In this document: positions 27,713-33,900 of the stretch, piece after piece
How the letters are laid out: every line of letters starts with the position of its first letter
How positions within the stretch are numbered: position 1 is the stretch's first letter
Notes under the pieces: generated by a model
The model's database searches: none
The model's input: only the letters and a program-made list of their open reading frames with translations
Told to the model about the DNA's origin: nothing
Position numbers and translations under genes: made by a program
Source: a virus
Strand: one strand, 5' to 3'
Virus record (IMG/VR): IMGVR_UViG_3300031629_000035
Coordinates: 1-33,900 of that record
Length of the DNA stretch: 33,900 nt

Positions 27713-28546
27713 TTGCCTAATCTCCTAAAAAACTTGCACCTTGAAGAACTTTCCCTCGTGGATCGTCCAGCCAATGCTCAGGCAATGGTTAGTCTCTTTA
27801 AGCGTGACAATTCCGAAGAGGAAATCACTAAAATGACTGAAGAAATGGAAGCCAAAGTAAAGGCGTACATGGACGACAAAGGCTGTGGCCGTACTGAAGC
27901 TATGAAAGCTCTCGACATGGACATGGAAAAGGCTGAAGAGGCTTCTGAAGAAGTTGCTGAAAAAGCTGAACCTGAGTTTGATGTAGAAACACTTAAAGCT
28001 GACTTTGATCGTGTCTCTGCTGAGAACGAAACTCTCCGCAAAGGTATCATCGAAGCTGGTTACGTTATTAAAGCTGACGCTATCGAAAAGAAAGCTGAAG
28101 TTGAGATGATGGAAGTTGAAGGCGAGATGGTCGTTAAGTCCGACATCCCAGCCCCAGTTCTTAAAGCACTTGAAGCTGCTGATGTAGCCAAGCGTGAACA
28201 TGAAATCGAAAAAGCTGACATTGAGTTGACTAAACGTGCTGGTGATACTCTCCCACACTTTGCAACTGATGTAGCTAAATCCCTCGTAGCTAAGTTCTCC
28301 GAGGATGAAGCAATTATGGAAGCTCTTAAGGCCGCTGACGCAGCTTTTGAAGCCTCTATGCAAGAATTTGGTAAGTCTGATGTAGACGGCGAGTTCGCTA
28401 CCTCTGCCGACAAACTGGATGCTCTCGTAAAGTCCTACATGGACGACAACCAACTGAAAAAGAGTGAATTTGCCAAGGCTTACGCTGCTGTCGCTAAGAC
28501 AGATGCTGGTAAGGCACTCATCAATAAATCCTATAAAGGGGAATAA
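27713..28546 (+). CDS. Scaffold-like protein with protease-family N-terminal motif
   Basis: A 277-residue protein starting with TTG at 27713; AGGAGG lies about 11 bases upstream and no better ATG exists. The N-terminus LHLEELSLVDRPANAQAMV matches the motif that ends many XkdF-like proteases. The rest is acidic, Ala/Glu/Lys-rich and coiled-coil (EEASEEVAEKAEPE, ADFDRVSAENETLRKGI), as expected for a head scaffold. It is coupled two bases after the protease stop. Its likely role is to template capsid assembly before proteolysis. Confidence 0.75.
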   Translation: MPNLLKNLHLEELSLVDRPANAQAMVSLFKRDNSEEEITKMTEEMEAKVKAYMDDKGCGRTEAMKALDMDMEKAEEASEEVAEKAEPEFDVETLKADFDRVSAENETLRKGIIEAGYVIKADAIEKKAEVEMMEVEGEMVVKSDIPAPVLKALEAADVAKREHEIEKADIELTKRAGDTLPHFATDVAKSLVAKFSEDEAIMEALKAADAAFEASMQEFGKSDVDGEFATSADKLDALVKSYMDDNQLKKSEFAKAYAAVAKTDAGKALINKSYKGE

Positions 28547-28548
28547 TC

Positions 28549-28920
28549 ATGGCTGTAATGCAATCACGCGACAACCGTACCTTCATTGCTGGGGAAGACC
28601 TATCCGCAGCACAATTCAAATTCGTAACACTAGAATCAGACGGTAAGGTTGATCTTGCTGACTCTGCTGGTGAAAACGCTATGGGCGTATGCCTAGTGGG
28701 CGCTGCTGCTGAGGCTGCTGTCACTGTATGTGTATCTGGCTCCGTAATGGTAGAAGCTGGCGGCACAATCGCAGCTGGCGCTCAAGTACAAACTGGTGCT
28801 GATGGTACTGCTTTGACTGCTGCAACTGGTGATGTCGTACTAGGCTATGCTCGTGAAGCTGGTGTAGATGGTCAGATCATCGAAATCGAAATGATTCAAG
28901 GCGGCAACGTAGCAGCCTAA
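28549..28920 (+). CDS. DUF2190-like capsid decoration protein
   Basis: A 123-residue Ala/Gly/Val-rich beta protein. FIAGEDLSAAQFKFVTLESD, NAMGVCLVGAAAEA and VCVSGSVMVEAGGTIAAG are the pattern of DUF2190 proteins, small cement or decoration proteins encoded next to the major capsid gene. Two bases after the scaffold stop; AAAGGGG precedes the ATG. It should bind the outside of the mature head. Confidence 0.8.
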   Translation: MAVMQSRDNRTFIAGEDLSAAQFKFVTLESDGKVDLADSAGENAMGVCLVGAAAEAAVTVCVSGSVMVEAGGTIAAGAQVQTGADGTALTAATGDVVLGYAREAGVDGQIIEIEMIQGGNVAA

Positions 28921-28944
28921 TCTAAGCATTAAAGGAATAACATA

Positions 28945-29925
28945 ATGCCACTATTGACCCCATCCGCAGTACATATTGACCAACCGTTGTCAAACTTGAC
29001 ACTGGCCTATGTACAAGAGCAAACAAACTTTGTTGCTGATAAAGTATTCCCAGTTGTTGGTGTACAGCGTCAGTCTGACAAATACTACCTCTATGACCGT
29101 GCGAACATGAACCGCTCTGGTGACGTTAAGAAACTAGCGCCACGTACAGAAGTTAACCGCATTGGCATGGCAATCTCCAACGCTGCTTACTATGCTGACG
29201 TATATGGCATCGGCATGGACTTCGATGAGCAAACTCTTGCTAACGAAGATGCTATGTTGGAAGTTCGTGCAGCAGGTGCGCAAACACTTATCAACCGTGT
29301 CTTGATTGAGCGTGAAGAGCAGTTCGCTTCCTCATTCTTCTCAGCAGGTGTATGGACTACAGACGTAACTCCAGCAAACTTGTGGTCAGACTACACAAAC
29401 TCAACACCAATCTCTGATGTAACTGCTGGTCGTCGCACCATGCAACTTAAATCAGGTGGCTTCAAGCCAAACACAATGGTTATTGGTAAAGAAGTTCGTG
29501 ACGTTCTGATTAACCACCCAGACATCCTTGCACGTTTGAACGGTGGCGCAACTGTAACAAACACAGCTTTGATTACAGATGCTAAATTGGCTGAAATCTT
29601 TGAAGTAGAAAACCTCTACGTCATGGAAGCTGTCAAGAACGGTGCTGTAGAAGGTCTAGCAGAAGCTAACGCCTTTATCGGTGGTAAGAACGCTTTGTTG
29701 GTACACACACCAAGCACTGCTGGTCTTATGACACCAGCGGCTGGCTTGACATTCGCATGGAACAACATTCCAAGCGTAAACAACTTGGGCATCACAGTAG
29801 AGTCATTCTCTGACGATGCTTTGAAGCGCCAGCAAGTTGCAGAGCATATCCAAGTTAAAATGGCATACGACATGAAAGTCGTCGGTGCTGACTTGGGTTA
29901 CTTCTTTGAAGACGTAATCGCTTAA
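28945..29925 (+). CDS. Major capsid protein
   Basis: A 326-residue protein in the canonical position (after protease, scaffold and decoration genes). The length and alpha/beta texture fit an HK97-fold capsid subunit of the Mu/E-like group. The N-terminal arm contains LTLAYVQEQTNFVADKVFP, the body has YDRANMNRSGD and AGRRTMQLKSGGFKPNTMVI, and the C-terminus ends KVVGADLGYFFEDVIA. Codon use is the most biased in the window, consistent with high expression. A hairpin follows 18 bases after the stop. Confidence 0.85.
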   Translation: MPLLTPSAVHIDQPLSNLTLAYVQEQTNFVADKVFPVVGVQRQSDKYYLYDRANMNRSGDVKKLAPRTEVNRIGMAISNAAYYADVYGIGMDFDEQTLANEDAMLEVRAAGAQTLINRVLIEREEQFASSFFSAGVWTTDVTPANLWSDYTNSTPISDVTAGRRTMQLKSGGFKPNTMVIGKEVRDVLINHPDILARLNGGATVTNTALITDAKLAEIFEVENLYVMEAVKNGAVEGLAEANAFIGGKNALLVHTPSTAGLMTPAAGLTFAWNNIPSVNNLGITVESFSDDALKRQQVAEHIQVKMAYDMKVVGADLGYFFEDVIA

Positions 29926-29942
29926 GCGACTTAAACTAAAGG

Positions 29943-29970
29943 GGAACCCTGAGATTAGTCTTGGGGTTCC
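29943..29970 (+). terminator. Hairpin after the major capsid gene
   Basis: GGAACCC (29943-29949) pairs with GGGTTCC (29964-29970), loop 14. No T-run follows, so it is more likely an mRNA-stabilising 3' structure or leaky terminator that sets capsid mRNA above downstream tail genes. Confidence 0.5.
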
Positions 29971-30018
29971 ACCCAACCAATAAAAGAACATAACAGTATT
30001 CATATAATGGAGAGTCCT

Positions 30019-30444
30019 ATGCACCCATCACACTTGGGTTGGCAGGTCGATTGGCCTGTATTCGTTAAACTACCAGTTTCTGCTGATAACACTAACTGGA
30101 AACGTGGAGATCACTTTAACTGGTTAGAGCGGGGTATGCAGCAAGATAAGGTTGCTACACTTTACGCCACTGGTTATTTACACCACAACACAGAATTAGA
30201 AATACAGAACAAGGTTGGCGACAGATTGTCAGAACTAGCTGCAAGTCAGTTAGAGACCCTTGTTAATCTTCTAAACGCAGAAGTTAAATCACGTACCTCA
30301 AGCAAGAATGAGTTTGAGAGTAAGAAGTGTAAGAAGTCAAAGATTGACGATAAGCAACGAGGTCTTATTCGTCGGTTCCTCAACGCTAACAGTTGGGTGA
30401 TGGAAGACTTCTACACAATCCGAGATGGTATTCTCACCGACTAA
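30019..30444 (+). CDS. Hypothetical head-to-tail region protein (141 aa)
   Basis: The start is placed at ATG 30019 (MHPSHLGWQVDWPVFVKL) with GGAG 6 bases upstream; an ATG at 30007 lacks an RBS. The N-terminal part is Trp/His-rich. The middle is helical (LSELAASQLETLVNLLNAEV), and a Lys-rich segment (SKKCKKSKIDDKQRG) precedes a final helix. Position between capsid and connector genes suggests a head-completion or structural accessory role. No family recognised. Confidence 0.65.
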   Translation: MHPSHLGWQVDWPVFVKLPVSADNTNWKRGDHFNWLERGMQQDKVATLYATGYLHHNTELEIQNKVGDRLSELAASQLETLVNLLNAEVKSRTSSKNEFESKKCKKSKIDDKQRGLIRRFLNANSWVMEDFYTIRDGILTD

Positions 30445-30467
30445 TTAAAACAACAGTGGAGACGGCT

Positions 30468-30923
30468 ATGAGTTGGTCTTATGATCCTACAGATTTAGAT
30501 ACTAACACGGCCTCTGGTCGTCTCAACACAGTTCGGCTCTTGGTTGGTGATACTGAAACCCTCGACCAACAAGCTCAGAACGAAGAGATTACGTTCTCTC
30601 TATCACAGAATGGTGACAATGTTTACTACTCTGGTGCTTGGATTGCTCGTACTATTGCCTCTAAATACTCCCGACAAGTTACTACGCAGCTTAGTGGTGC
30701 CTTAAGTGCTGACTACTCCGACTTAGCCAAGCAGTATAAGACCCTAGCAGACAGCTTAGAGTACCAAGGCAAGACAGCAGGTGCTTCGGTAGGTGTCTTA
30801 GCTGGAGGTATCACTAAGAGCGGCATAGAGGCTGTACGGGCTAATACAAACCGTATCGAAGGTTCCTTCCGTAGAGATCGCTTTAAGAACCCTCCTAGTT
30901 ATCAAACACCAGAGTATGAATAA
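30468..30923 (+). CDS. Head-tail adaptor-like protein (151 aa)
   Basis: The start is placed at ATG 30468 (MSWSYDPTDLDTNT), preceded by TGGAGACGGCT; the upstream extension lies in the previous gene. TVRLLVGDTETLDQQAQNEE, then ITFSLSQNG, then an all-helical AARTIASKYS-like stretch resembles HK97 gp6-type connectors, which begin with a similar GDT...D...dEEI pattern. It would attach under the portal ring. The C-terminus is basic (RRDRFKNPPSY). Confidence 0.68.
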   Translation: MSWSYDPTDLDTNTASGRLNTVRLLVGDTETLDQQAQNEEITFSLSQNGDNVYYSGAWIARTIASKYSRQVTTQLSGALSADYSDLAKQYKTLADSLEYQGKTAGASVGVLAGGITKSGIEAVRANTNRIEGSFRRDRFKNPPSYQTPEYE

Positions 30924-30933
30924 GGAGTAAGAT

Positions 30934-31293
30934 ATGTCGTTTCGCTCCTTTGACCTACTTAACCTAATTAGAGACTTTGGTGAGACCCTAACTCTACGTA
31001 AGGTTACTACTGCTGGGGCATATAACCCAGCTACAGGTGCTGTAGATAACTCAGCTACAACAGACTACTCAGTAACAGCCTATCTCTATAATTATAACGT
31101 AGGTGTTCCTGCTGGTAATGATGAGATTGTACGTGGCACTCGTAAGTGTGTTATATCAGCATTAGGTTTATCTGCTATTCCTGACTTTGACGATCTTATC
31201 ATTGGGAGTGGGGACACAGTAAAGATTACTTCTGTTATCTCAATATTCTCCAATGGTACTGCTATAGGTTACATCTGTGACGTGGGAGAATAA
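30934..31293 (+). CDS. Head closure-like protein (119 aa)
   Basis: A 119-residue beta-rich protein. FGETLTLRKVTTAGAYNPAT, then YLYNYNVGVPAG and GSGDTVKITSV form the beta-barrel-like pattern of phage head-closure or 'stopper' proteins that seal DNA in the head. It lies ten bases after the adaptor-like gene, with AAGGAG before the ATG. The assignment rests on order and texture. Confidence 0.62.
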   Translation: MSFRSFDLLNLIRDFGETLTLRKVTTAGAYNPATGAVDNSATTDYSVTAYLYNYNVGVPAGNDEIVRGTRKCVISALGLSAIPDFDDLIIGSGDTVKITSVISIFSNGTAIGYICDVGE

Positions 31294-31296
31294 CCC

Positions 31297-31710
31297 ATGA
31301 AGTCCTTGGTTAAGGTTAACCCATCCTACCAAAACAAGATAGACAGTTTAGAGCTTTCCATAGAAGATGCGATTAGAGACAAGCTAGAGAGAATAGCTAA
31401 GACCGCTGTAAACCTTTCGCCTGTTGATACTGGTGCCTATGTAACTTCCTTTTCGTTCTCTGTAGGGTCTGGTCGTCCAAGAGGTAAGTCCTCTGACAAT
31501 AAACCAAAAGGACAAAACGTAGGTTCTATGAGACAAGAGGGTATATCAAACCTTCTATCTGATCTAAACAAGATAACCGACTTAAGAAACACCACAAGCA
31601 TTACACTGCGGAATGGTTCTCCTCACGCTCTTGATGTAGAGAACGGTGGTCCTTCTTGGAGAAGATCAGGCTACAAAGTGTTTGCACAGATAGGTAATAT
31701 TTATGGCTAG
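31297..31710 (+). CDS. HK97 gp10-like neck/tail-completion protein
   Basis: A 137-residue protein with a helical N-terminus and the SPVDTGAYVTSFSFSVG hairpin typical of gp10-like tail-completion proteins, in which 'PvDTGxLrxS' is characteristic. A beta region (TSITLRNGSPHALDVENGG) follows. It joins head and tail with the terminator protein encoded next, which it overlaps by 8 bases. Confidence 0.74.
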   Translation: MKSLVKVNPSYQNKIDSLELSIEDAIRDKLERIAKTAVNLSPVDTGAYVTSFSFSVGSGRPRGKSSDNKPKGQNVGSMRQEGISNLLSDLNKITDLRNTTSITLRNGSPHALDVENGGPSWRRSGYKVFAQIGNIYG

Positions 31711-32125
31711 TATTCAAAATGATATTCGGGCTGCACTTGAGAGCCACTTGGCTGCAACATCAGGTCTTCCCTCAATAGCCTATGAGAATGTAGCTTTTGA
31801 GCCGACAACAGGCACCAGCTTTCTTAAGGTTCAGTACCTCCCCACAGTAACTAGACCTGCTGTAAGAGGATTAAACCCTCAGTTAAGATACCAAGGTATT
31901 TTCGCTGTAACCGTCTTCACCCCCGAAGGTAAAGGTCCAGCTACCGCAGACGACTATTCAAACAAAGTAATAGACGCCTTCGCAGCAACCACTGACATCT
32001 CCTTCACGAATGGTGATGCAGAAACAATCAAAGTGTCTATTGACTACGCTGAAAGACAGCAAGGTATTATAGATAGCCCTTGGTACTTTGTTCCGATAAA
32101 TATCGGCTGGTACATCTACAAATAA
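31703..32125 (+). CDS. Tail terminator-like protein (140 aa)
   Basis: A 140-residue alpha/beta protein. The N-terminal helix IQNDIRAALESHLA is followed by GTSFLKVQYLPTVTRPAVRG, then YQGIFAVTVFTPEG, matching the DUF4128 / lambda gpU-like tail terminator pattern. A C-terminal aromatic end (NIGWYIYK) follows. The tail terminator caps the tail tube at the head-proximal end. It sits directly before the tail tube gene. Confidence 0.74.
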   Translation: MASIQNDIRAALESHLAATSGLPSIAYENVAFEPTTGTSFLKVQYLPTVTRPAVRGLNPQLRYQGIFAVTVFTPEGKGPATADDYSNKVIDAFAATTDISFTNGDAETIKVSIDYAERQQGIIDSPWYFVPINIGWYIYK

Positions 32126-32146
32126 TTTCCCACAGGAGAAAACAAC

Positions 32147-33058
32147 ATGGCTTTCGCACAAGGCTCACGCTCCAGTCTGTCGTTCATCGTAGAATCTACG
32201 TTTGGTACAACACCAGCTGGTAACTTCACTAACCTTCCATTCACCACACACTCTTTGAACCTAACCAAAGACCGTGTTGCTGGTAACGACATCCAAGCTG
32301 ACCGTATGACCCGTGTTGATCGTCAAGGCAACCGCCAAGTAGGTGGTGACATCGTTACTGACCTTCGTGACGCTGACTACGACACCTTCCTAGAATCAGC
32401 TATGCTTAACACATGGGCAACTAACGTACTAAAAGTTGGTGTTACGCCTAAGTTCTTCTCAGTAGAAGACTATGCTGCTGACATTGACCAAGCTCGTTTG
32501 TTCACAGGTCTTACAGTTTCCACTATGGGAGTTTCACTTGCCCCTAACCAGATGGTTGTGACAACCTTTGGTATGGTAGGTAAAGACATGTCCATGAGTG
32601 CAACTGAGAAGACACAGGATGCTGCCTCTGGTTCTGCACCCTTCGATGCTTACTCAGGTGATCTTGCTATCGGTAACGTAGGTAGCTCCTCTGCTGTAGC
32701 TATTGTAACTGGCCTTGACTTCACACTGAACAATTCTTACGCAGCTACCTTTGTGATTGGTGACGATAGCGCACCTTCCCTTGAGTATGGCCGTGCAGAA
32801 GTTGAAGGTACACTGACAGCTTACTTTGAAGATGCTTCCTTGATTGACCGCTTCTTGAATGAGACAGAGAGTGAGCTTGAGGTTTCTGTAGACGACCCTA
32901 CAGGTGCTAACGCTTACACCTTCTTGTTCCCACGGATCAAGATTAACTCTGCTGATGTTGGTGTCGATGGCCCAACTAGCCGTATGATTACTATGTCCTT
33001 TGTTGCTCTGTATGATGCGACAGAAGGTACTAACCTTAAGATCACACGCCCAGCATAA
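32147..33058 (+). CDS. Major tail tube protein
   Basis: A 303-residue protein. The N-terminus GSRSSLSFIVESTFGTTPAG, then TTHSLNLTKDRVAGNDIQAD and RQVGGDIVTDLRDADYDTFL are typical of siphovirus tail tube proteins (phage_tail_tube families). The C-terminus has a beta strand set ending RMITMSFVALYD. A tail tube plus tail terminator implies a long non-contractile tail: no sheath gene is seen. CAGGAG precedes the ATG, and a hairpin follows the gene. Confidence 0.85.
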   Translation: MAFAQGSRSSLSFIVESTFGTTPAGNFTNLPFTTHSLNLTKDRVAGNDIQADRMTRVDRQGNRQVGGDIVTDLRDADYDTFLESAMLNTWATNVLKVGVTPKFFSVEDYAADIDQARLFTGLTVSTMGVSLAPNQMVVTTFGMVGKDMSMSATEKTQDAASGSAPFDAYSGDLAIGNVGSSSAVAIVTGLDFTLNNSYAATFVIGDDSAPSLEYGRAEVEGTLTAYFEDASLIDRFLNETESELEVSVDDPTGANAYTFLFPRIKINSADVGVDGPTSRMITMSFVALYDATEGTNLKITRPA

Positions 33059-33078
33059 ACTAATACCTACGTAGGTAC

Positions 33079-33110
33079 GTGGAGGCTCTGAGTCGGGTCG
33101 GGGTCTCCAC
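33079..33110 (+). terminator. Hairpin after the tail tube gene
   Basis: GTGGAG (33079-33084) pairs with CTCCAC (33105-33110) and is followed by ACTTTAATC, a poor T-run. A leaky terminator or mRNA 3' barrier that keeps tail-tube message high is likely. Confidence 0.5.
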
Positions 33111-33159
33111 ACTTTAATCACCCGACATAACCCCTGACAAACCCATAAAGGAAATCCCG

Positions 33160-33558
33160 ATGGACCTTAAAGACCTGACACCGAAATTAGATGATATTGT
33201 TGTAGAGATTAAGCACCCAACTACAGGTGATACTCTTAAGAATGATGATGGTACACCAATGACTATTACAGTCCTTGCGCCCCACTCTAAAGAGTACAAG
33301 AAGATACAACATGAGCAGATTAGCAAGCGACTAAAGAAAGCACAGAAGAGCAAGTCCCAAGATGTTGACTACTCTGATATTGAAGAGGCTACGCTGGAGG
33401 TTCTATCTAAAGCTACTAAGGCTTGGGACATTACCTTTGGTGGAGAGAAGCCAGCACTTTCTGTTGCTAAAGCTAAGAGCATTTACGACGAAGTGTTCTG
33501 GATCAAGAACCAGATTGAGGAAGAGGTATCTGACTCTCTGGATTTTATGAAGGTCTGA
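33160..33558 (+). CDS. Tail assembly chaperone (G-like)
   Basis: A 132-residue protein following the tail tube gene. A beta N-terminus (LDDIVVEIKHPTTGDTLKND) precedes a helical body (EYKKIQHEQISKRLKKAQ, SIYDEVFWIKNQIEEEV). This is the size and place of phage tail assembly chaperones (lambda gpG type), which coat the tape measure during tail assembly. AAAGGAAA precedes the ATG. Near its stop a second frame opens that carries the T-like extension. Confidence 0.78.
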   Translation: MDLKDLTPKLDDIVVEIKHPTTGDTLKNDDGTPMTITVLAPHSKEYKKIQHEQISKRLKKAQKSKSQDVDYSDIEEATLEVLSKATKAWDITFGGEKPALSVAKAKSIYDEVFWIKNQIEEEVSDSLDFMKV

Positions 33559-33899
33559 TACTTGAGTTAGTTGAGTGGGCTGGACACCAGTTCAACCTCA
33601 ATAAACCAGATCAGAACGGAACTACAGAACGAGAACATCTTGAACAAGTAGCGAGGCAGACTGGACGTAGAATAGAAGCATTGGAACCCCCGACACCCTT
33701 CCCCATGTTACTATCCCATGTCTGGTCTGCCTTTATTAGTTTAAGCTCTAGCAGGGGTTCTGGCATGAGTGGCCCAATGCCTATAGGCTACGAGCAGATT
33801 AAGGCTTGGAAAGAACTAACGGAAACTTCTATCTCGCCTTGGGAAATTGGGGCTATTAAGAGACTTGATTTAGAATACTTAAGGGTGGCAAATGGCTGA
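33534..33899 (+). CDS. Tail assembly chaperone extension (T-like), probable -1 frameshift product
   Basis: A frame opening after TGA 33531-33533 and running to TGA 33897-33899, in the -1 register relative to the G-like gene. It lacks a plausible ATG start for its first 50 codons. The sequence ILELVEWAGHQFNLNKPDQ, then TEREHLEQVARQTGRR, GMSGPMPIGYEQIKAWKELT and ISPWEIGAIKRLDLEYLRV is typical of C-terminal tail assembly chaperones. It is therefore best read as the T part of a G-T fusion made by -1 frameshifting between 33534 and 33558. A TTG at 33681 is a weak alternative start. Confidence 0.7.
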   Translation, partial: LSGFYEGLILELVEWAGHQFNLNKPDQNGTTEREHLEQVARQTGRRIEALEPPTPFPMLLSHVWSAFISLSSSRGSGMSGPMPIGYEQIKAWKELTETSISPWEIGAIKRLDLEYLRVANG

Positions 33900-33900
33900 T
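33892..33900 (+). CDS. Start of the next gene, probably tape measure (3' partial)
   Basis: ATG GCT GAT at 33892-33900, overlapping the end of the T-like frame, with AAGGGTGG upstream. In siphovirus gene order the tape measure follows the tail chaperones. Only three codons are in the window. Confidence 0.5.

Noticed and set aside
27725-28453. 242-codon minus-strand open frame opposite the scaffold gene
   Set aside because: Caused by the Ala/Glu/Lys-rich codons of the scaffold (few antisense stops); the plus frame has operon context and family motifs.

Overview
The window is a stretch of a tailed-phage genome, most likely a long-tailed siphovirus of a marine alphaproteobacterium (Rhodobacterales/Roseobacter type). 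The host guess is an inference. It rests on the large terminase, which resembles the GTA-type enzymes of Rhodobacterales, on a holin of the GTA three-helix type, and on a cobalamin-dependent ribonucleotide reductase. No host chromosomal gene, integrase, tRNA or rRNA gene is seen. Both window ends cut the phage genome: it starts in the last codons of a virion-type gene and ends at the start codon of the presumed tape-measure gene.

Layout. (1) 1-2093, plus strand: a lysis cassette with an M15 endolysin and four small proteins, three or four with membrane segments, closed by a strong hairpin terminator at 2114. (2) 2165-17653, minus strand: a compact array of about 30 genes, mostly joined by ATGA, TAATG or TGATG overlaps. 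Read 5' to 3' it runs from small unknown genes through a SleB-like cell-wall hydrolase, ThyX, a phage sigma factor and a ParB-like protein. It continues with a T7-type replisome (primase-helicase, family A polymerase, SSB, 5'-3' exonuclease, endonuclease I), then a phosphoesterase, a methyltransferase, MazG, a DUF1127 protein, class II ribonucleotide reductase, glutaredoxin, PhoH and DUF3310. (3) 17654-18608: a non-coding hub of hairpin-like repeats, 16-bp iterons, AT-rich direct repeats and nested inverted repeats; this is the best origin/control-region candidate. (4) 18609-20825, plus strand: nine small, unrecognised, tightly coupled genes with different codon use from the rest, several Cys-rich; probably early genes. 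(5) 20826-21645: a second non-coding control region with operator-like repeats and a strong promoter-like element. (6) 21646-33900, plus strand: packaging, head and tail genes in canonical order: TerS, TerL, portal, two virion proteins, protease, scaffold, decoration, major capsid, connectors, tail terminator, tail tube, tail chaperones with a probable -1 frameshift, tape measure.

How it works together. The phage carries its own nucleotide supply (class II RNR with a glutaredoxin next to it, ThyX, MazG) feeding a T7-like fork. The most interesting regulatory signal is a 33-42 bp promoter-like element found three times, nearly identical. It stands before the ParB-like/replication block, before the SSB/nuclease/nucleotide block and before the terminase/structural block, in a phage that also encodes a sigma-70-family factor. 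Next to this lie a 27-bp identical sequence with a perfect 7-2-7 inverted repeat (inside the ParB-like gene and just before terS), three copies of CACGAATTGTTACA, and an iteron array whose unit recurs once 3 kb away. This suggests a small dedicated regulatory circuit of sigma factor, DNA-binding ParB-like protein and cognate sites. The circuit is inferred, not shown.
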